Shown here one piece after another: positions 1-9,621 of a DNA stretch of 64,000 bases. How positions within the stretch are numbered: position 1 is the stretch's first letter; the number at the start of each line of letters is the position of its first letter. A program made the position numbers and the translations under genes. Source of the DNA: Deinococcus seoulensis (lineage in GTDB: Bacteria; Deinococcota; Deinococci; Deinococcales; Deinococcaceae). The notes below the pieces were generated by a model that worked only from the letters and a program-made list of their open reading frames with translations, searched no databases and was not told the DNA's origin. The DNA is taken from positions 16,298 to 80,297 of the forward strand of contig NZ_BMQM01000021.1 of assembly GCF_014648115.1 (NCBI RefSeq), given 5' to 3'.

Positions 1-324
1 CGCCACCGGCCCGATCCGGTCACGCAGGGCCGCCTCGACATTCATGTGCACGTCCTCGCGGTCCAGGCGCCACTCGAAATTCCCCGCGCGGATGTCCGAG
101 AGCACGGCGTTCAGCCCGTCCGTGATCTGCGCGACCTCCTCGGCCGTCAGAATCCCGACCTGCCCCAGCATCGACACATGCGCCAGCGAGCCGCGAATGT
201 CCTGCTCCGCGAGGCGCTGATCGAAGCCCACCGACGCATTGAAGAGTTCCACCAGACCGTCCGTGGCCTCCGCAAAGCGGCCACCCCAGAGTTTCTTATC
301 CTGCGTATTCGTCGTATTGGTCAT
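1..324 (-). CDS. argH: Argininosuccinate lyase, N-terminal 108 residues (runs off left edge)
   Basis: ArgH splits argininosuccinate into arginine and fumarate, the last step of arginine synthesis, in the cytoplasm. The visible N-terminus reads MTNTTNTQDKKLWGGRF and continues through EATDGLVELFNASVGFD and a region with REDVHMNVEAAL. The KLWGGRF opening and the HMNVE stretch are typical of ArgH. The rest of the protein lies beyond position 1. It is the last gene of a minus-strand run that starts with argG at 3057; a 106-bp gap separates it from the lipoprotein gene. I infer co-transcription with argG from the shared pathway and strand. Confidence 0.93.
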   Translation of the reverse strand, partial: MTNTTNTQDKKLWGGRFAEATDGLVELFNASVGFDQRLAEQDIRGSLAHVSMLGQVGILTAEEVAQITDGLNAVLSDIRAGNFEWRLDREDVHMNVEAALRDRIGPVA

Positions 325-430
325 TGCGTGTCCTTGTCATGCGGACTCTGAACGGGTCGCGCGGAGCTTTCCGGCACATTCGAATCAGGCGGAGCAGGAG
401 AGAACCGGCCGCCGCGCACGTCCACCCGCA

Positions 431-835
431 TCACGAGATCACCTGACTGATCATGTTGAACAGTTGCAGAGCGAGGAACGTCAGCAGCAGCCCGGCTGCC
501 ACCGCCAACCCCACCACTCCGGCCACCACGCTGCCGTCCGTTCTGCGGCAGGCATCCGTGGCGGCTACCACGCCCAGCCGACGGACATCCGGGACGGCTA
601 CGACGGTGCCCAGGCACTCCGGGAAGCTCACATACGCGTCCGCAGGTGTCGTGTCGTCCAGCGCCGCGACTGGCACGACCTTGACGAACAGGCGGATCAG
701 TCCGGTCTGCGTTCTGGGCCGGATCGGCCCGCCCGGTCCCTGCATGGTAGGAGCGCAGGAGGCCAGTCCGGCAGTCAGGGCCAGGGCGCACATCAGGGTG
801 ACGCGGGAGGTCGGGCGGCTGTGGGGTCGGGTCAT
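431..835 (-). CDS. Small lipoprotein with C-terminal membrane segment, function unknown
   Basis: A 134-residue protein with an N-terminal signal ending in a lipobox (LTAGLASC, Cys about residue 27), so probably lipidated and exported. The middle part (VKVVPVAALDDTTPADAYVSFPECLGTV) is soluble. The C-terminus has a strongly hydrophobic stretch (VVGLAVAAGLLLTFLALQLF) that should span a membrane. The start codon overlaps the stop of the upstream GNAT gene by four bases (ATGA), which supports this start and translational coupling. It sits between the acetyltransferases and argH in the arginine operon. I do not recognise a family. Confidence 0.75.
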   Translation of the reverse strand: MTRPHSRPTSRVTLMCALALTAGLASCAPTMQGPGGPIRPRTQTGLIRLFVKVVPVAALDDTTPADAYVSFPECLGTVVAVPDVRRLGVVAATDACRRTDGSVVAGVVGLAVAAGLLLTFLALQLFNMISQVIS

Positions 836-1347
836 GGGGCGTCCTTGTCAGAGAGAGGCGGGATCGGGCGGTCAATGGTGGATTCCTCTGCCCGGACCGC
901 TTTCACCAGTACCACCGGGGCGGGGCTGCCCGGGTGGGCGTGCGCGTAGGGTTCGTCGGTGACGGTGTACCCGAGCCGGTCGTAGAAGGGCAGCACGTCC
1001 AGGTTGAACTGGCTGACGGCCAGCAGCACGCGTTCGTACCCGCCCATGCGGGCGACGTGTTCGACCTCGCGGACCAGGGCGCGGCCCACGCCGAGGCGGC
1101 GGGCCTGCGGGACGGTCGCGAGTTTGTTCAGTGTCAGGGTGCGGTCGCCGTCGGGGCGGTAGCCGACGCAGCCCAGCACCTCTCCCGCGCCCACGGCCAG
1201 GAAGCCGCCGGAGCCGGGGGCCAGCAGGGACCGTTCCAGGTCGGCGGGCGTGGTGCGCGTCCAGCTTGAGCGGGGGTCCATCCCGGCGGCCATCATCACG
1301 GCGTGGAAGGTAGGGATGTCGTCCGGGTTCACGGGGCGCAGCGTCAC
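832..1347 (-). CDS. GNAT family N-acetyltransferase
   Basis: A 171-residue acetyltransferase of the GNAT fold. It opens VTLRPVNPDDIP, a usual beta1 start, and carries the acetyl-CoA loop as QARRLGVGRALVREVE, followed by the C-terminal FYDRLGY motif. The substrate is not readable. I chose the GTG at 1347 because it overlaps the stop of the preceding gene (GTGA). A reading frame continues further upstream but lies inside that gene and shows no GNAT-like sequence. It is the second of two adjacent GNAT genes between argG and argH. GNAT enzymes near arginine genes can acetylate glutamate or ornithine, but nothing here proves that role. Confidence 0.85.
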   Translation of the reverse strand: MTLRPVNPDDIPTFHAVMMAAGMDPRSSWTRTTPADLERSLLAPGSGGFLAVGAGEVLGCVGYRPDGDRTLTLNKLATVPQARRLGVGRALVREVEHVARMGGYERVLLAVSQFNLDVLPFYDRLGYTVTDEPYAHAHPGSPAPVVLVKAVRAEESTIDRPIPPLSDKDAP

Positions 1348-1826
1348 GGGGTTCCCCCCTTGAGCAGGAGTTTCAGTTCGGCCTGCGGCGTGAACCCCAG
1401 CGCCTCGTACGTGGGGCGCCCGGCGTCCGACGCGGTCAGGGTGACGATGTCCACGCCCCGCGCGCGGCACTCGGCCAGCGCGGCCTGCATGAGCGCGCGG
1501 GCGAGTCGCCGCCCCCGGTGCTCCGGGCGCACGTACACGTTCAACACGTACGCACGCACGGAGCTGTCCGTGTCAGCGTTCGGCGGGAAGTCGTTCCACA
1601 GGACGCCCGCCCCGGCCACCACCTCTCCTCCACTCTCGATCAGCAGGCCCGTGTACGCGCCGCAGGCCAGCATCCGCGCGTGCCACGCGACGCCCGCCTC
1701 GTGCACGCGCGCCAGTCCCGCCACGTCACTGCCCATGTCCGTGAACATGGCCGTACGCTGGGACTGAATCAGGGCCGCGTCATGGACGGTCGCGGGGCGC
1801 AGGGCGTAGCCGGGCGGGAGGGTCAC
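1344..1826 (-). CDS. GNAT family N-acetyltransferase
   Basis: A 160-residue GNAT protein directly downstream of argG with a 4-bp gap, so very likely in the same operon. It begins MTLPPGYALRPATVHDAAL and has the acetyl-CoA binding loop RPEHRGRRLARALMQ, then ARGVDIVTLTASDAG and the terminal YEALGF motif. Full length for the fold. The two neighbouring GNAT proteins are only distantly alike, so they are not a recent duplication. The substrate cannot be told from the sequence. Confidence 0.87.
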   Translation of the reverse strand: MTLPPGYALRPATVHDAALIQSQRTAMFTDMGSDVAGLARVHEAGVAWHARMLACGAYTGLLIESGGEVVAGAGVLWNDFPPNADTDSSVRAYVLNVYVRPEHRGRRLARALMQAALAECRARGVDIVTLTASDAGRPTYEALGFTPQAELKLLLKGGTP

Positions 1827-1830
1827 AGAT

Positions 1831-3057
<1,227 letters not shown>

Positions 3058-3244
3058 GGTCTGATTCTCCCTGCTTTGTGTGAAGTGTTGGTCTGTCCGG
3101 GGTTGGTCTATCTGGGATTGAGCTGTGCGGGGTTGGCCGGTGGGGCGCGGGGCCGTGATGGCAGCGCAAGACTCCCCGACGTGAGCACGCCGCCTGCATC
3201 CCCGGTGGGGTCAGGCGGTCGGTCAGCGTCGGAGGGTCAGGATC

Positions 3245-3289
3245 TGCATATGTATGTATGGTTATGCGCTAAAACCGCATAGCTATGCA
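3245..3289. promoter_or_regulatory. Two ArgR-box-like operators upstream of argG
   Basis: Two sites match the ArgR box core TGNATNNNNATNCA with one mismatch each: TGCATATGTATGTA at 3245-3258 and CGCATAGCTATGCA at 3276-3289 (perfect inner palindrome 3277-3288). ArgR hexamers usually bind paired boxes before arginine genes. The boxes here are 17 bp apart, wider than the 2-3 bp seen in E. coli. A related site lies before carB (10505-10518). The match is by eye; the regulator is not in the window. Confidence 0.5.
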
Positions 3290-3353
3290 CGGAAGGGTAG
3301 CAGGCAGCCCGCCACAGGGTCAAGCCGGGTGTCCAGCCCACCCCACCAGCCGC

Positions 3354-3378
3354 AAAAAAGGGCCGCACATAGCGGCCC
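3354..3378 (-). terminator. Intrinsic terminator of the gene ending at 3400
   Basis: On the minus strand a 7-bp perfect stem (GGGCCGC / GCGGCCC) with a 5-nt loop is followed by six T residues. It lies 22 bp past the stop codon of the secreted-protein gene. Confidence 0.85.
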
Positions 3379-3399
3379 CGGAACGGCTGAGGATACAGA

Positions 3400-3900
3400 T
3401 CAGCGGAACTTGTAGTTCACGCCCAGACGTACGTTGTAGCCCAGCCCCACATCTGCACCGGAGGCACTGTTCTGGCCGTCCGTGGCGTATGCGAAGGCCA
3501 CCACCGGGCCGACGCTCCCTTCAGCGAACAGGCTGACCTGATCAGTCACATTGAAATTGGCACCGGCCAGAACGTTCGGGTACAGGCCAACTCCGCCAAC
3601 GGAAGCACCGCTGCCCGTGGCCAGGACAGCCGAGAGGCCCAGGCCCGCTCCGTAATAAGGCTGCACGGTCTCGGTCTCGGCGGCCGTATGGCGCAGGTAG
3701 GACACGTCGCCACTCAGGGCCACGGCGCCGCCACCGTCGAAGAACCCCGCCAGCGGCAGGCCCAGGCCGAAGCGCACGGAGTCGGTGGCGTTGGTGTCAC
3801 GCTCGTACTGCACGCCCAGCAGGTAGGCGCCGATCTTCTCGGAAGCGCCGGCAGTGGAAAGGGTCGTCAGGGCCAGAATGGACAGCAGGGTCTTCTTCAT
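3400..3900 (-). CDS. Secreted outer-membrane-type beta protein, function unknown
   Basis: A 166-residue protein that starts MKKTLLSILALTTLSTAGAS, a clear Sec signal peptide. The mature part alternates glycine-rich and hydrophobic strands (GAYLLGVQYERD, VRFGLGLPLAGFF, LGYNVRLGVNYKFR) and ends in a terminal aromatic-x-aromatic-like strand, as small beta-barrel proteins do. The start at 3900 is favoured over an upstream in-frame ATG because the signal peptide begins there and TACAGT sits 7 nt before it as a leaderless -10 box. The neighbouring gene 4073-4549 encodes a protein of the same layout (GPVV, YYGLGLG-like segments), so the two look like diverged paralogues. Confidence 0.82.
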   Translation of the reverse strand: MKKTLLSILALTTLSTAGASEKIGAYLLGVQYERDTNATDSVRFGLGLPLAGFFDGGGAVALSGDVSYLRHTAAETETVQPYYGAGLGLSAVLATGSGASVGGVGLYPNVLAGANFNVTDQVSLFAEGSVGPVVAFAYATDGQNSASGADVGLGYNVRLGVNYKFR

Positions 3901-3990
3901 GAGTGCCACTGTACGTGGCTCATGAGAGGTGCGTTGCCTCATGTGTGCTCCCCCCACCGGGCGTATGCCAGTAGCTTCCAGAAACGAATG

Positions 3991-4024
3991 GAGGCGAACG
4001 CCCGCTGCGGGGGTCGTTCGCCTC
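3991..4024 (-). terminator. Hairpin terminator of the gene ending at 4073
   Basis: An inverted repeat with 10-bp arms (GAGGCGAACG / CGTTCGCCTC) lies about 50 bp beyond the stop of the second beta protein, with a T-rich stretch after it on the minus strand. The T tract is short, so this is a likely rather than certain terminator. Confidence 0.6.
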
Positions 4025-4072
4025 TCTGTTCGTTGGGGGTTCAGGGCGCGCGTGGCTGCCGGCGCATGGGGC

Positions 4073-4549
4073 TCAGGGCAGGCGGTAGTTCAGGCCGACG
4101 CGGGCGCCGCTGCCGACGTACACGCTGCTGCTGTTGGTACCGCCGATCGACACGACGGGACCGATGTTGCCTTCCACGAAGACGCTCAGGGGGTCCGTGA
4201 CGTTGTAGCGCAGGCCCAGCGTGCCGTGGGGGTAGAGGCTCAGGCCGCCGCCCGCGCCGAGCTGCACGCCGGCGCCGAGGCCCAGGCCGTAGTAGGGGGT
4301 CAGGCCGCCCAGCGCCGAGCCGGTGCCCGTGAAGTCGCCCAGGTAGTCCACGCTGCCGCCCAGGGCGAGGTTGTTGAAGTTGAAGTTCGTGGCGTTCAGG
4401 TTCAGGCCGTAGCGCATGGCGCTGGAGCTGGTCAGGTCGGTCTGGTAGTGGATGGTGGCGCCGGAACCGACCGAGCCACCCACGTAGCTGGCCGCGGAGG
4501 CGGAGGAAACGGCGGTGATCGCCAGGAGGCCGAGGATGGTCTTCTTCAT
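4073..4549 (-). CDS. Secreted outer-membrane-type beta protein, paralogue of the 3400-3900 gene
   Basis: A 158-residue protein with the signal peptide MKKTILGLLAITAVSSASA and a glycine, serine and asparagine-rich mature region with repeated beta strands (LTPYYGLGLGAGVQLG, YVGSGARVGLNYRLP). It shares with its neighbour the YYG-GLGL segment, the GPVV segment and the final NY(K/R)-x ending. TATGCT at 4556-4561 lies 6 nt before the ATG on this strand, so the transcript is probably leaderless; this also fixes the start. Function unknown; a small envelope barrel is a reasonable guess. Confidence 0.82.
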   Translation of the reverse strand: MKKTILGLLAITAVSSASAASYVGGSVGSGATIHYQTDLTSSSAMRYGLNLNATNFNFNNLALGGSVDYLGDFTGTGSALGGLTPYYGLGLGAGVQLGAGGGLSLYPHGTLGLRYNVTDPLSVFVEGNIGPVVSIGGTNSSSVYVGSGARVGLNYRLP

Positions 4550-4652
4550 GCCCCGAGCATAGGGAGTGGGGCGGCGCGGCGTAAGGCGGCGTTCTTTACA
4601 AAAACGCGCGGAGGCCTTCACGGGGCGTTTACGTTCCGGCACGCCCGCACGG

Positions 4653-5780
4653 TCAGGAGCGGCGGCGCTGATGGCGTTCCAGCCGTTCCAGCGCGAGGTG
4701 GATGTCGTCGGTGGACTTGCAGAACGCGGCGCGCAGCAGTCCCGCTGGCGCGGCGTGCCGGGCGTAGAAGGCCTCGCCGGGAATGACGGCCACGCCCGCT
4801 CCCTCGACCAGCGACTCGGCGGTCCAGTCGGGGTGCAGCGCGGTCAGGAAGTACGTGCCGCGCGGCTCGAACACGGCGGCGCCCAGGGCGCGCAGGCCGC
4901 CTGCGAGCAGGTCGCGTCGGGCTGCGTACTCGCGGCGCAGGGCGTCGTAGAAACCTTCCTGGCGGGCGACGGGCAGGGCAGCCGCCACCGCCGCCTGAAG
5001 GGGTGCGGGCGCGCAGAAGGACGTGACCTGCCGCACGCCGCCCAGCGCGCCGCTCAGGCCGGGGGGCGCGGCGATCCAGCCGACGCGCCAGCCGGTCACT
5101 TCCAGGCGTTTTCCGGCGCTGCCGACCGTGAAGGTCCGTTCCGGCGCGAGGGTCCGCAGGCTGACGGGCCGCTCGCCGAAGTACAGTTCGTCGTACACCT
5201 CGTCGCTGATGATCCACAGGTCGTGCTGCCGGGCCAGGGCCACGATGCTCGCCAGTTCGTCCGGCGTGAACACCGTCCCGGTGGGGTTGTAGGGGGTGTT
5301 CAGCAGCAGCGCCCGCGTGCGCGGCGTGACGGCGGCCGCCAGGGCACCGGGGTCGAACGCCCACCCGGCCTGCGGGTCGAAGCGCATGGGGACCGTCACC
5401 GGGGTCGCTCCGGCCAGCCGCGCCTGCGGGAGGTACACGTCGAACACCGGTTCGAGCATCAGGACCTCGTCGCCCGGCCCGTACAGCGAGAGCGCCAGCA
5501 CGTTCAGGGCCTCGGTCGCGCCGCACGTGACGGTGATGTCCGCGCCGTCCACGCCCAGGTCGGCGCCCAGCGCGTCCCGCAGGGCACTCAGGCCTGCCGG
5601 GGGGGTGTACTGGTCGGTGCGGCCCACGGCGTGCCGGGCGGCGGCCCGCAGGAACGCGGGGGGCGGGCCTGCCGGGAAACCCTGCCCGAGGTTCACGGCG
5701 CCGCGCTGCGCGGCGAGGCGGCTCATGCGGGCGAACACGCTTTCCTGCGAGGCGCTGGCGCGGGCGGTCAGTTGTGGCAT
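4653..5780 (-). CDS. PLP-dependent aminotransferase, class I/II
   Basis: A 375-residue fold-type I aminotransferase. It starts MPQLTARASASQESVFARMS and contains NLGQGFPAGPPPAFLRAA, ATEALNVLALSLYGPGDEVL, LLNTPYNPTGTVF, the DEVYDELYF segment binding the PLP pyridine, and VGSAGKRLEVTGWRVGW, whose Lys holds PLP. The ending LRAAFCKSTDDI has the usual substrate carboxylate contact region. The NLGQGFP opening is found in methionine and kynurenine aminotransferases (YbdL/KAT type), but the amino acid used cannot be fixed. Upstream in-frame codons are Pro/Arg-rich noise, so the start at 5780 is preferred. Confidence 0.9.
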   Translation of the reverse strand: MPQLTARASASQESVFARMSRLAAQRGAVNLGQGFPAGPPPAFLRAAARHAVGRTDQYTPPAGLSALRDALGADLGVDGADITVTCGATEALNVLALSLYGPGDEVLMLEPVFDVYLPQARLAGATPVTVPMRFDPQAGWAFDPGALAAAVTPRTRALLLNTPYNPTGTVFTPDELASIVALARQHDLWIISDEVYDELYFGERPVSLRTLAPERTFTVGSAGKRLEVTGWRVGWIAAPPGLSGALGGVRQVTSFCAPAPLQAAVAAALPVARQEGFYDALRREYAARRDLLAGGLRALGAAVFEPRGTYFLTALHPDWTAESLVEGAGVAVIPGEAFYARHAAPAGLLRAAFCKSTDDIHLALERLERHQRRRS

Positions 5781-6034
5781 GGCCGCAGTCTGCGCCGCGT
5801 GCGCCGGGGGCCGCGCCGGGCGGGTCAGACAGGCCGCGCCGGTCCGGCAGGCCGGGACGTCAGGGACATCGACCCTTCCGGATCGACGCTTCCAGTACGA
5901 GCTTCCGGGAAAGCGCCGGAACCTCTCCACTCCTGCCTCAACGTCCTTTATCTGCTCCGCAGGAGAACCGCAGTGTCCTTATGGGTCCTTAGGGTCGCGT
6001 CGGGTCATCCGCCTGTCAGAGGGCGCGGGGTACG

Positions 6035-7129
6035 GTGCCCCTCAGGATGCGCCCCGCGACCCTTCTGACTCCCGAGCAGCAGTACCGCCATCACGCGCTG
6101 CTGCTGCTGCTCGGCTGCGTGCTGATCGCCAGCGTGATCACGCTGAGCGTGAACATGGCGTCCATGAATCAGCTGGACCGGCTGGGCCTGGGGCTGATCG
6201 CCGTGAAGAACGCCGGGATGTTCGTGTGGCTGTGGCGGCGGCCCGATCACCTGTACACCGTGGCCCTGACGGAACTGATCCTGGAGGGCGTGGGGGCCGT
6301 GGCGCGGCTGGCGCAGACGCTGCTGCTGGACCAGGCGTGGTACGGGCTGGGCGGGTACTCGTACTGGATGGTGACCGGGTACCTGATCGGTTCGCTGATC
6401 CTGACGCCCCGCCGGTTCCTGCTGGTGTCCGGCGCGCAGTTCGGGGCGATGCTGGCCGTCTCGGCCGCCTTCTGGTGGTCGCCCGCCACGCCCCAGGCGG
6501 CGCGGGAACTGCACGGGAACGCGCTGCTGCAACTGCTGCTGGTGCACGCCACGGTCATCGCGTTTCTGGGCGTGCAGCACCGCCTGCGCCGCCAGTACGT
6601 GCAGGCGCTGGTCAGCGCCGAGCGGCAGGCCAGCCTCGCGCACCTGGACGCCCTGACCGGGCTGCCCAACCGCCGCCAGCTGGAACTGTGGCTGCGTGAA
6701 CACCTGGAAGGGCAGCCGGAAGTCAGTGCCGGGCCGCTGAGCGTGATCCTGTTCGACCTGGATCACTTCAAGGCCGTGAACGACACGTACGGGCACGACG
6801 CCGGGGACCGGGTGTTGCAGGGCGTGGCCCGCAGCGCCCGCCGCGCCGTGCGGGAAGGGGACGCCGTGGGCCGATGGGGCGGCGAGGAATTCCTGATCCT
6901 GGTCCGTGGGGACGCGCGGGGCGCGCAGCAGGTCGCGGAACGCCTGCGCCGCTCGCTGCATCAGACGCTGCACCCGCAGGTGGGGGCGGTCACGGTCAGT
7001 TGCGGGGTCGCGCAGGCCAGCTCCCGCGAACACCCGGACGCCCTGCTGCGCCGCGCGGACGAGGCGCTGTACGCCGCGAAGAACGCCGGGCGCGACACGG
7101 TCCGCCTCTCGGACACCGCTGCCGCCTGA
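6035..7129 (+). CDS. Membrane diguanylate cyclase (GGDEF)
   Basis: Makes the second messenger cyclic di-GMP from two GTP. The first about 185 residues hold five or six membrane helices (HALLLLLGCVLIASVITLSV, LLQLLLVHATVIAFLGV). A GGDEF domain follows: DALTGLPNRRQL, FDLDHFKAVNDTYGHDAGD and the active site WGGEEFLIL. The inhibitory RxxD site (REGD) lies five residues before it, so product inhibition is expected. The start is either GTG 6035 or ATG 6047, and neither has a strong ribosome site. The next gene (7207) encodes a close paralogue with the same layout, so this is a tandem duplication. Confidence 0.93.
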   Translation: MPLRMRPATLLTPEQQYRHHALLLLLGCVLIASVITLSVNMASMNQLDRLGLGLIAVKNAGMFVWLWRRPDHLYTVALTELILEGVGAVARLAQTLLLDQAWYGLGGYSYWMVTGYLIGSLILTPRRFLLVSGAQFGAMLAVSAAFWWSPATPQAARELHGNALLQLLLVHATVIAFLGVQHRLRRQYVQALVSAERQASLAHLDALTGLPNRRQLELWLREHLEGQPEVSAGPLSVILFDLDHFKAVNDTYGHDAGDRVLQGVARSARRAVREGDAVGRWGGEEFLILVRGDARGAQQVAERLRRSLHQTLHPQVGAVTVSCGVAQASSREHPDALLRRADEALYAAKNAGRDTVRLSDTAAA

Positions 7130-7206
7130 CCCGGACGGGCACGCCGGGGGCCTTCATGATGCCCGGAGTCAGTCACCTGTCACGCCCGGCCCGGCAGGCT
7201 GAACGC

Positions 7207-8376
7207 ATGAAGACACCTGCCCCCACCACCGATCCCGTCATGGGCCGCAGTCCAGGCCCGGCGGCAGAGGCGGGGGAACCCCAGGTGGCCGGGGATCACC
7301 AACCGGCGGCCCTGAACCTGGACAGCGCCGAGTTCGCGTACCGGCGCGGCAGCCTGCTGACCCTGCTGGGCGCGGTGCTGATCGTCAGCGTGATCACCCT
7401 GAGCGTGCAGGCGTCCTGGGAGGTCACGCTGGCCGATCAGGCGCTGCTGGCGGCGCTGGCCGTCAAGAACGCCGCGCTGTTCTGGTGGCTGTGGCGCTCG
7501 CCGCGCGCGCTGCGTACGGTGGGCCTGATCGAACTGGCCATCCAGTCGGTGACGGTCGTGCTGCGCCTGTACCTGACGCTGCACAGCCCGCCCGGTTACC
7601 ACGGGCTGGGCGGGTTCGCGCCCTGGATGATCTTCTCGTACCTGGTGGCGTTCCTGGTCCTGCCGGGCCGGCAGGCGGCCACCGTGACCGGCGTGCAGTT
7701 CATGGCGATGCTGGCCGTGATTGCCGGGTACAGCCTGAACCCGCAGATCGACCCGGCCATGAAGGCCGGACTGGGCAACAGCCTGCTGCAGACGGTCCTG
7801 ATGCACGCCACGTTCATCGCGTACCTGGCGTTGCAGCAGCGGCTGCTGGGGCAGTTCGTGAACGCCGTCCTGCACGCCCGGCAGGAGGCGACCCTGGCGC
7901 AACTGGACGTGCTGACCGGGCTGCCCAACCGCCGCCAGTTAAGCAGCTGGCTGGACGAGTGGCTGACCCGTACCTGCCCGGAGCCCGGCGAGCCGCTCAG
8001 CGTGATCCTGTTCGACCTGGATCACTTCAAGCGCGTGAACGACACGTACGGGCACGACGTGGGCGACGAGGTGCTGCGGCACGTGGCGAACATCCTGCGC
8101 CGCAGCGTGCGCCAGGGGGACCGGGTGGGCCGCTGGGGCGGCGAGGAATTCCTGATCCTGGTGCCGGGCGACGCGCAGGCCGCGCAGGTCGTCGCGGACC
8201 GCCTGCGGCAGAACCTGCGTCGCACCCCGCATCTGCGGGCCGGGGTGCAGACCGTCAGTTGCGGCGTCGCGCAGACCCACGCGGGCGAACGCACGAGCGA
8301 CCTGCTGCGCCGCGCCGACGAGGCCATGTACGCCGCCAAGAACGCCGGGCGCGACACCGTGAGCATCGCGGTCTGA
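7207..8376 (+). CDS. Membrane diguanylate cyclase (GGDEF), tandem paralogue
   Basis: A 389-residue protein with the same plan as its neighbour: an N-terminal cytoplasmic tail (residues 1-45, Pro and Ala rich), a multi-helix membrane part (LLTLLGAVLIVSVITLSV onward), then a GGDEF domain with DVLTGLPNRRQL, FDLDHFKRVNDTYGHDVGD, WGGEEFLIL and the I-site RQGD. The ATG at 7207 is chosen because upstream in-frame sequence lies inside the preceding gene. Both cyclases keep all catalytic residues, so both should be active. The membrane parts differ more than the catalytic domains, which suggests different inputs. Confidence 0.93.
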   Translation: MKTPAPTTDPVMGRSPGPAAEAGEPQVAGDHQPAALNLDSAEFAYRRGSLLTLLGAVLIVSVITLSVQASWEVTLADQALLAALAVKNAALFWWLWRSPRALRTVGLIELAIQSVTVVLRLYLTLHSPPGYHGLGGFAPWMIFSYLVAFLVLPGRQAATVTGVQFMAMLAVIAGYSLNPQIDPAMKAGLGNSLLQTVLMHATFIAYLALQQRLLGQFVNAVLHARQEATLAQLDVLTGLPNRRQLSSWLDEWLTRTCPEPGEPLSVILFDLDHFKRVNDTYGHDVGDEVLRHVANILRRSVRQGDRVGRWGGEEFLILVPGDAQAAQVVADRLRQNLRRTPHLRAGVQTVSCGVAQTHAGERTSDLLRRADEAMYAAKNAGRDTVSIAV

Positions 8377-8386
8377 CCGGGGTGAC

Positions 8387-8430
8387 GGACTCGGGTTGAA
8401 TGGACTGCTAAGCCCGTTCAACCCGAGTCC
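8387..8430. terminator. Long hairpin between convergent genes, related to the dispersed repeat
   Basis: A near-perfect inverted repeat (GGACTCGGGTTGAA with a matching right arm, 9-nt loop region) starts 11 bp after the cyclase stop and runs over the last codons of the convergent racemase gene (stop at 8418-8420). It may end transcription in both directions. Its arms resemble the TTGAATGG hairpin of the repeats at 22278 and elsewhere, so it is probably half of such an element. Confidence 0.6.
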
Positions 8431-9608
8431 GGGTCAGCCCCCACCGGGTCGCCCGCTGCCGGGGGAACGTCCCGGGCCGCACCGTCCTGGGCCGCGTCCT
8501 GGCCGGGCGCCGCGCTCTCCGGGATGCGCCGACCGCTGCCGTCCAGCACGAACTTGTCGATGTACGGTGAGTTCATCAGGTGCAGCGCGCCCATGTACTT
8601 CAGGCGGAAGGTCACGTAACTTCCGACCTGCAGGCCCGCCTCGTTCTGCCCGACGTTCAGGACCAGCATGTCGCTGCTACCCCCGACGACCTCCAGGCGG
8701 TCGTCCACCGGACTGAGGTACTGCGGCGAGATGTCCAGGTACCCCACGTCCAGAATGGCGCGGTGGGTGGTGTCGGGGCCGCCGTCGTCGGTTCCGGCGG
8801 TCTGCCCGAACGGGTTCCTGCCCAGCACGCCGGACGGCACGGTGGGTTTCTCGGCCAGTTCGATCACCTGCGCGTGCAGTTCCAGCACGTCGTCGTGCAT
8901 GCCGGCAAACGTGCCCTCGGCCACGAGGTCCTGCCCGAAGAACAGCGCCTCCCCGATCCGGAAGTGGTTGATGGCGGCGGGCAGCGCGCCCGACAGCAGC
9001 AGCGGAATGGTGACGGTCGTTCCGGCACTCACCCACTGGATCTTCACGTCGTTCTTCAGTTCGATGATGGTGCGGTACAGGCCCAGCTGAATCAGCTTGT
9101 CCTCGCTGGGCATCACGCCGTTCAGGCAGTTGAGGTTCGTGCCGATCCCGATGATGCGGATGTTCGGCAGGCGGAACACCTGCTCGTAGAAGTCCACGAT
9201 CTCGTCGCGCAGCACGCCCTCGCGCAGGTCGCCCATCTCGATCATGATGATGATCAGGTGCTCGCGGCCCTGCCGGACGGCTTCCTCGCTGATGGCGCGG
9301 ATGGTCGAGAGTTCCGTGTTGAAGCTGACGTCCGCCCAGCGCACCAGGTCCGGGATGACCGCCCCGGACGGCGGCTTGATGTACACCGTCTGCGCGTCCG
9401 GCGCGAGTTCCTTGATGACGCGCAGGTTACTCATGCGGGAGTCGAGCAGTTCCAGGCGGCCCAGGCGGATCACCTCGTTCAGGAACAGGCGGTTGCCGCA
9501 CAGCAGCTTGGTCGTGATGCCCCAGTCGATGCCGTGCGCACCGAACAGGGTTTCCAGGTGGTCGAAGTTCGCCTGCAATTTGCGGCGGTCCAGGGTCAGG
9601 TACGCCAC
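8418..9608 (-). CDS. Alanine racemase family (alanine/ornithine racemase-like) PLP enzyme
   Basis: A 396-residue fold-type III PLP enzyme. The N-terminal barrel starts VAYLTLDRRKLQANFDHL and has the PLP lysine at residue 34 in GITTKLLCGN. Further barrel strands are YIKPPSGAVIPDL, HLIIIMIEMGDLREG, RIIGIGTNLNCLNG and WVSAGTTVTIPLLL, then FRIGEALFFGQD. The pattern fits the group containing ornithine racemases rather than classic Alr, though the exact amino acid is not certain. Start is GTG 9608. About 35 C-terminal residues are low complexity (Ala, Pro, Asp) and partly encoded by the hairpin at 8387-8430. It follows the GNAT gene at 13 bp, probably one operon. Confidence 0.85.
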   Translation of the reverse strand: MAYLTLDRRKLQANFDHLETLFGAHGIDWGITTKLLCGNRLFLNEVIRLGRLELLDSRMSNLRVIKELAPDAQTVYIKPPSGAVIPDLVRWADVSFNTELSTIRAISEEAVRQGREHLIIIMIEMGDLREGVLRDEIVDFYEQVFRLPNIRIIGIGTNLNCLNGVMPSEDKLIQLGLYRTIIELKNDVKIQWVSAGTTVTIPLLLSGALPAAINHFRIGEALFFGQDLVAEGTFAGMHDDVLELHAQVIELAEKPTVPSGVLGRNPFGQTAGTDDGGPDTTHRAILDVGYLDISPQYLSPVDDRLEVVGGSSDMLVLNVGQNEAGLQVGSYVTFRLKYMGALHLMNSPYIDKFVLDGSGRRIPESAAPGQDAAQDGAARDVPPAAGDPVGADPDSG

Positions 9609-9621
9609 GTGCCCGCCCCCC

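Larger units (their letters stand above)
3058..3399. other. Intergenic region of 342 bp before argG
   Basis: No gene is supported here. It contains the argG 5' leader (3058 to about 3240), the ArgR-like boxes at 3245-3289, and at 3354-3378 the terminator of the neighbouring secreted-protein gene. Reading frames crossing it have no recognisable content. Confidence 0.6.
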
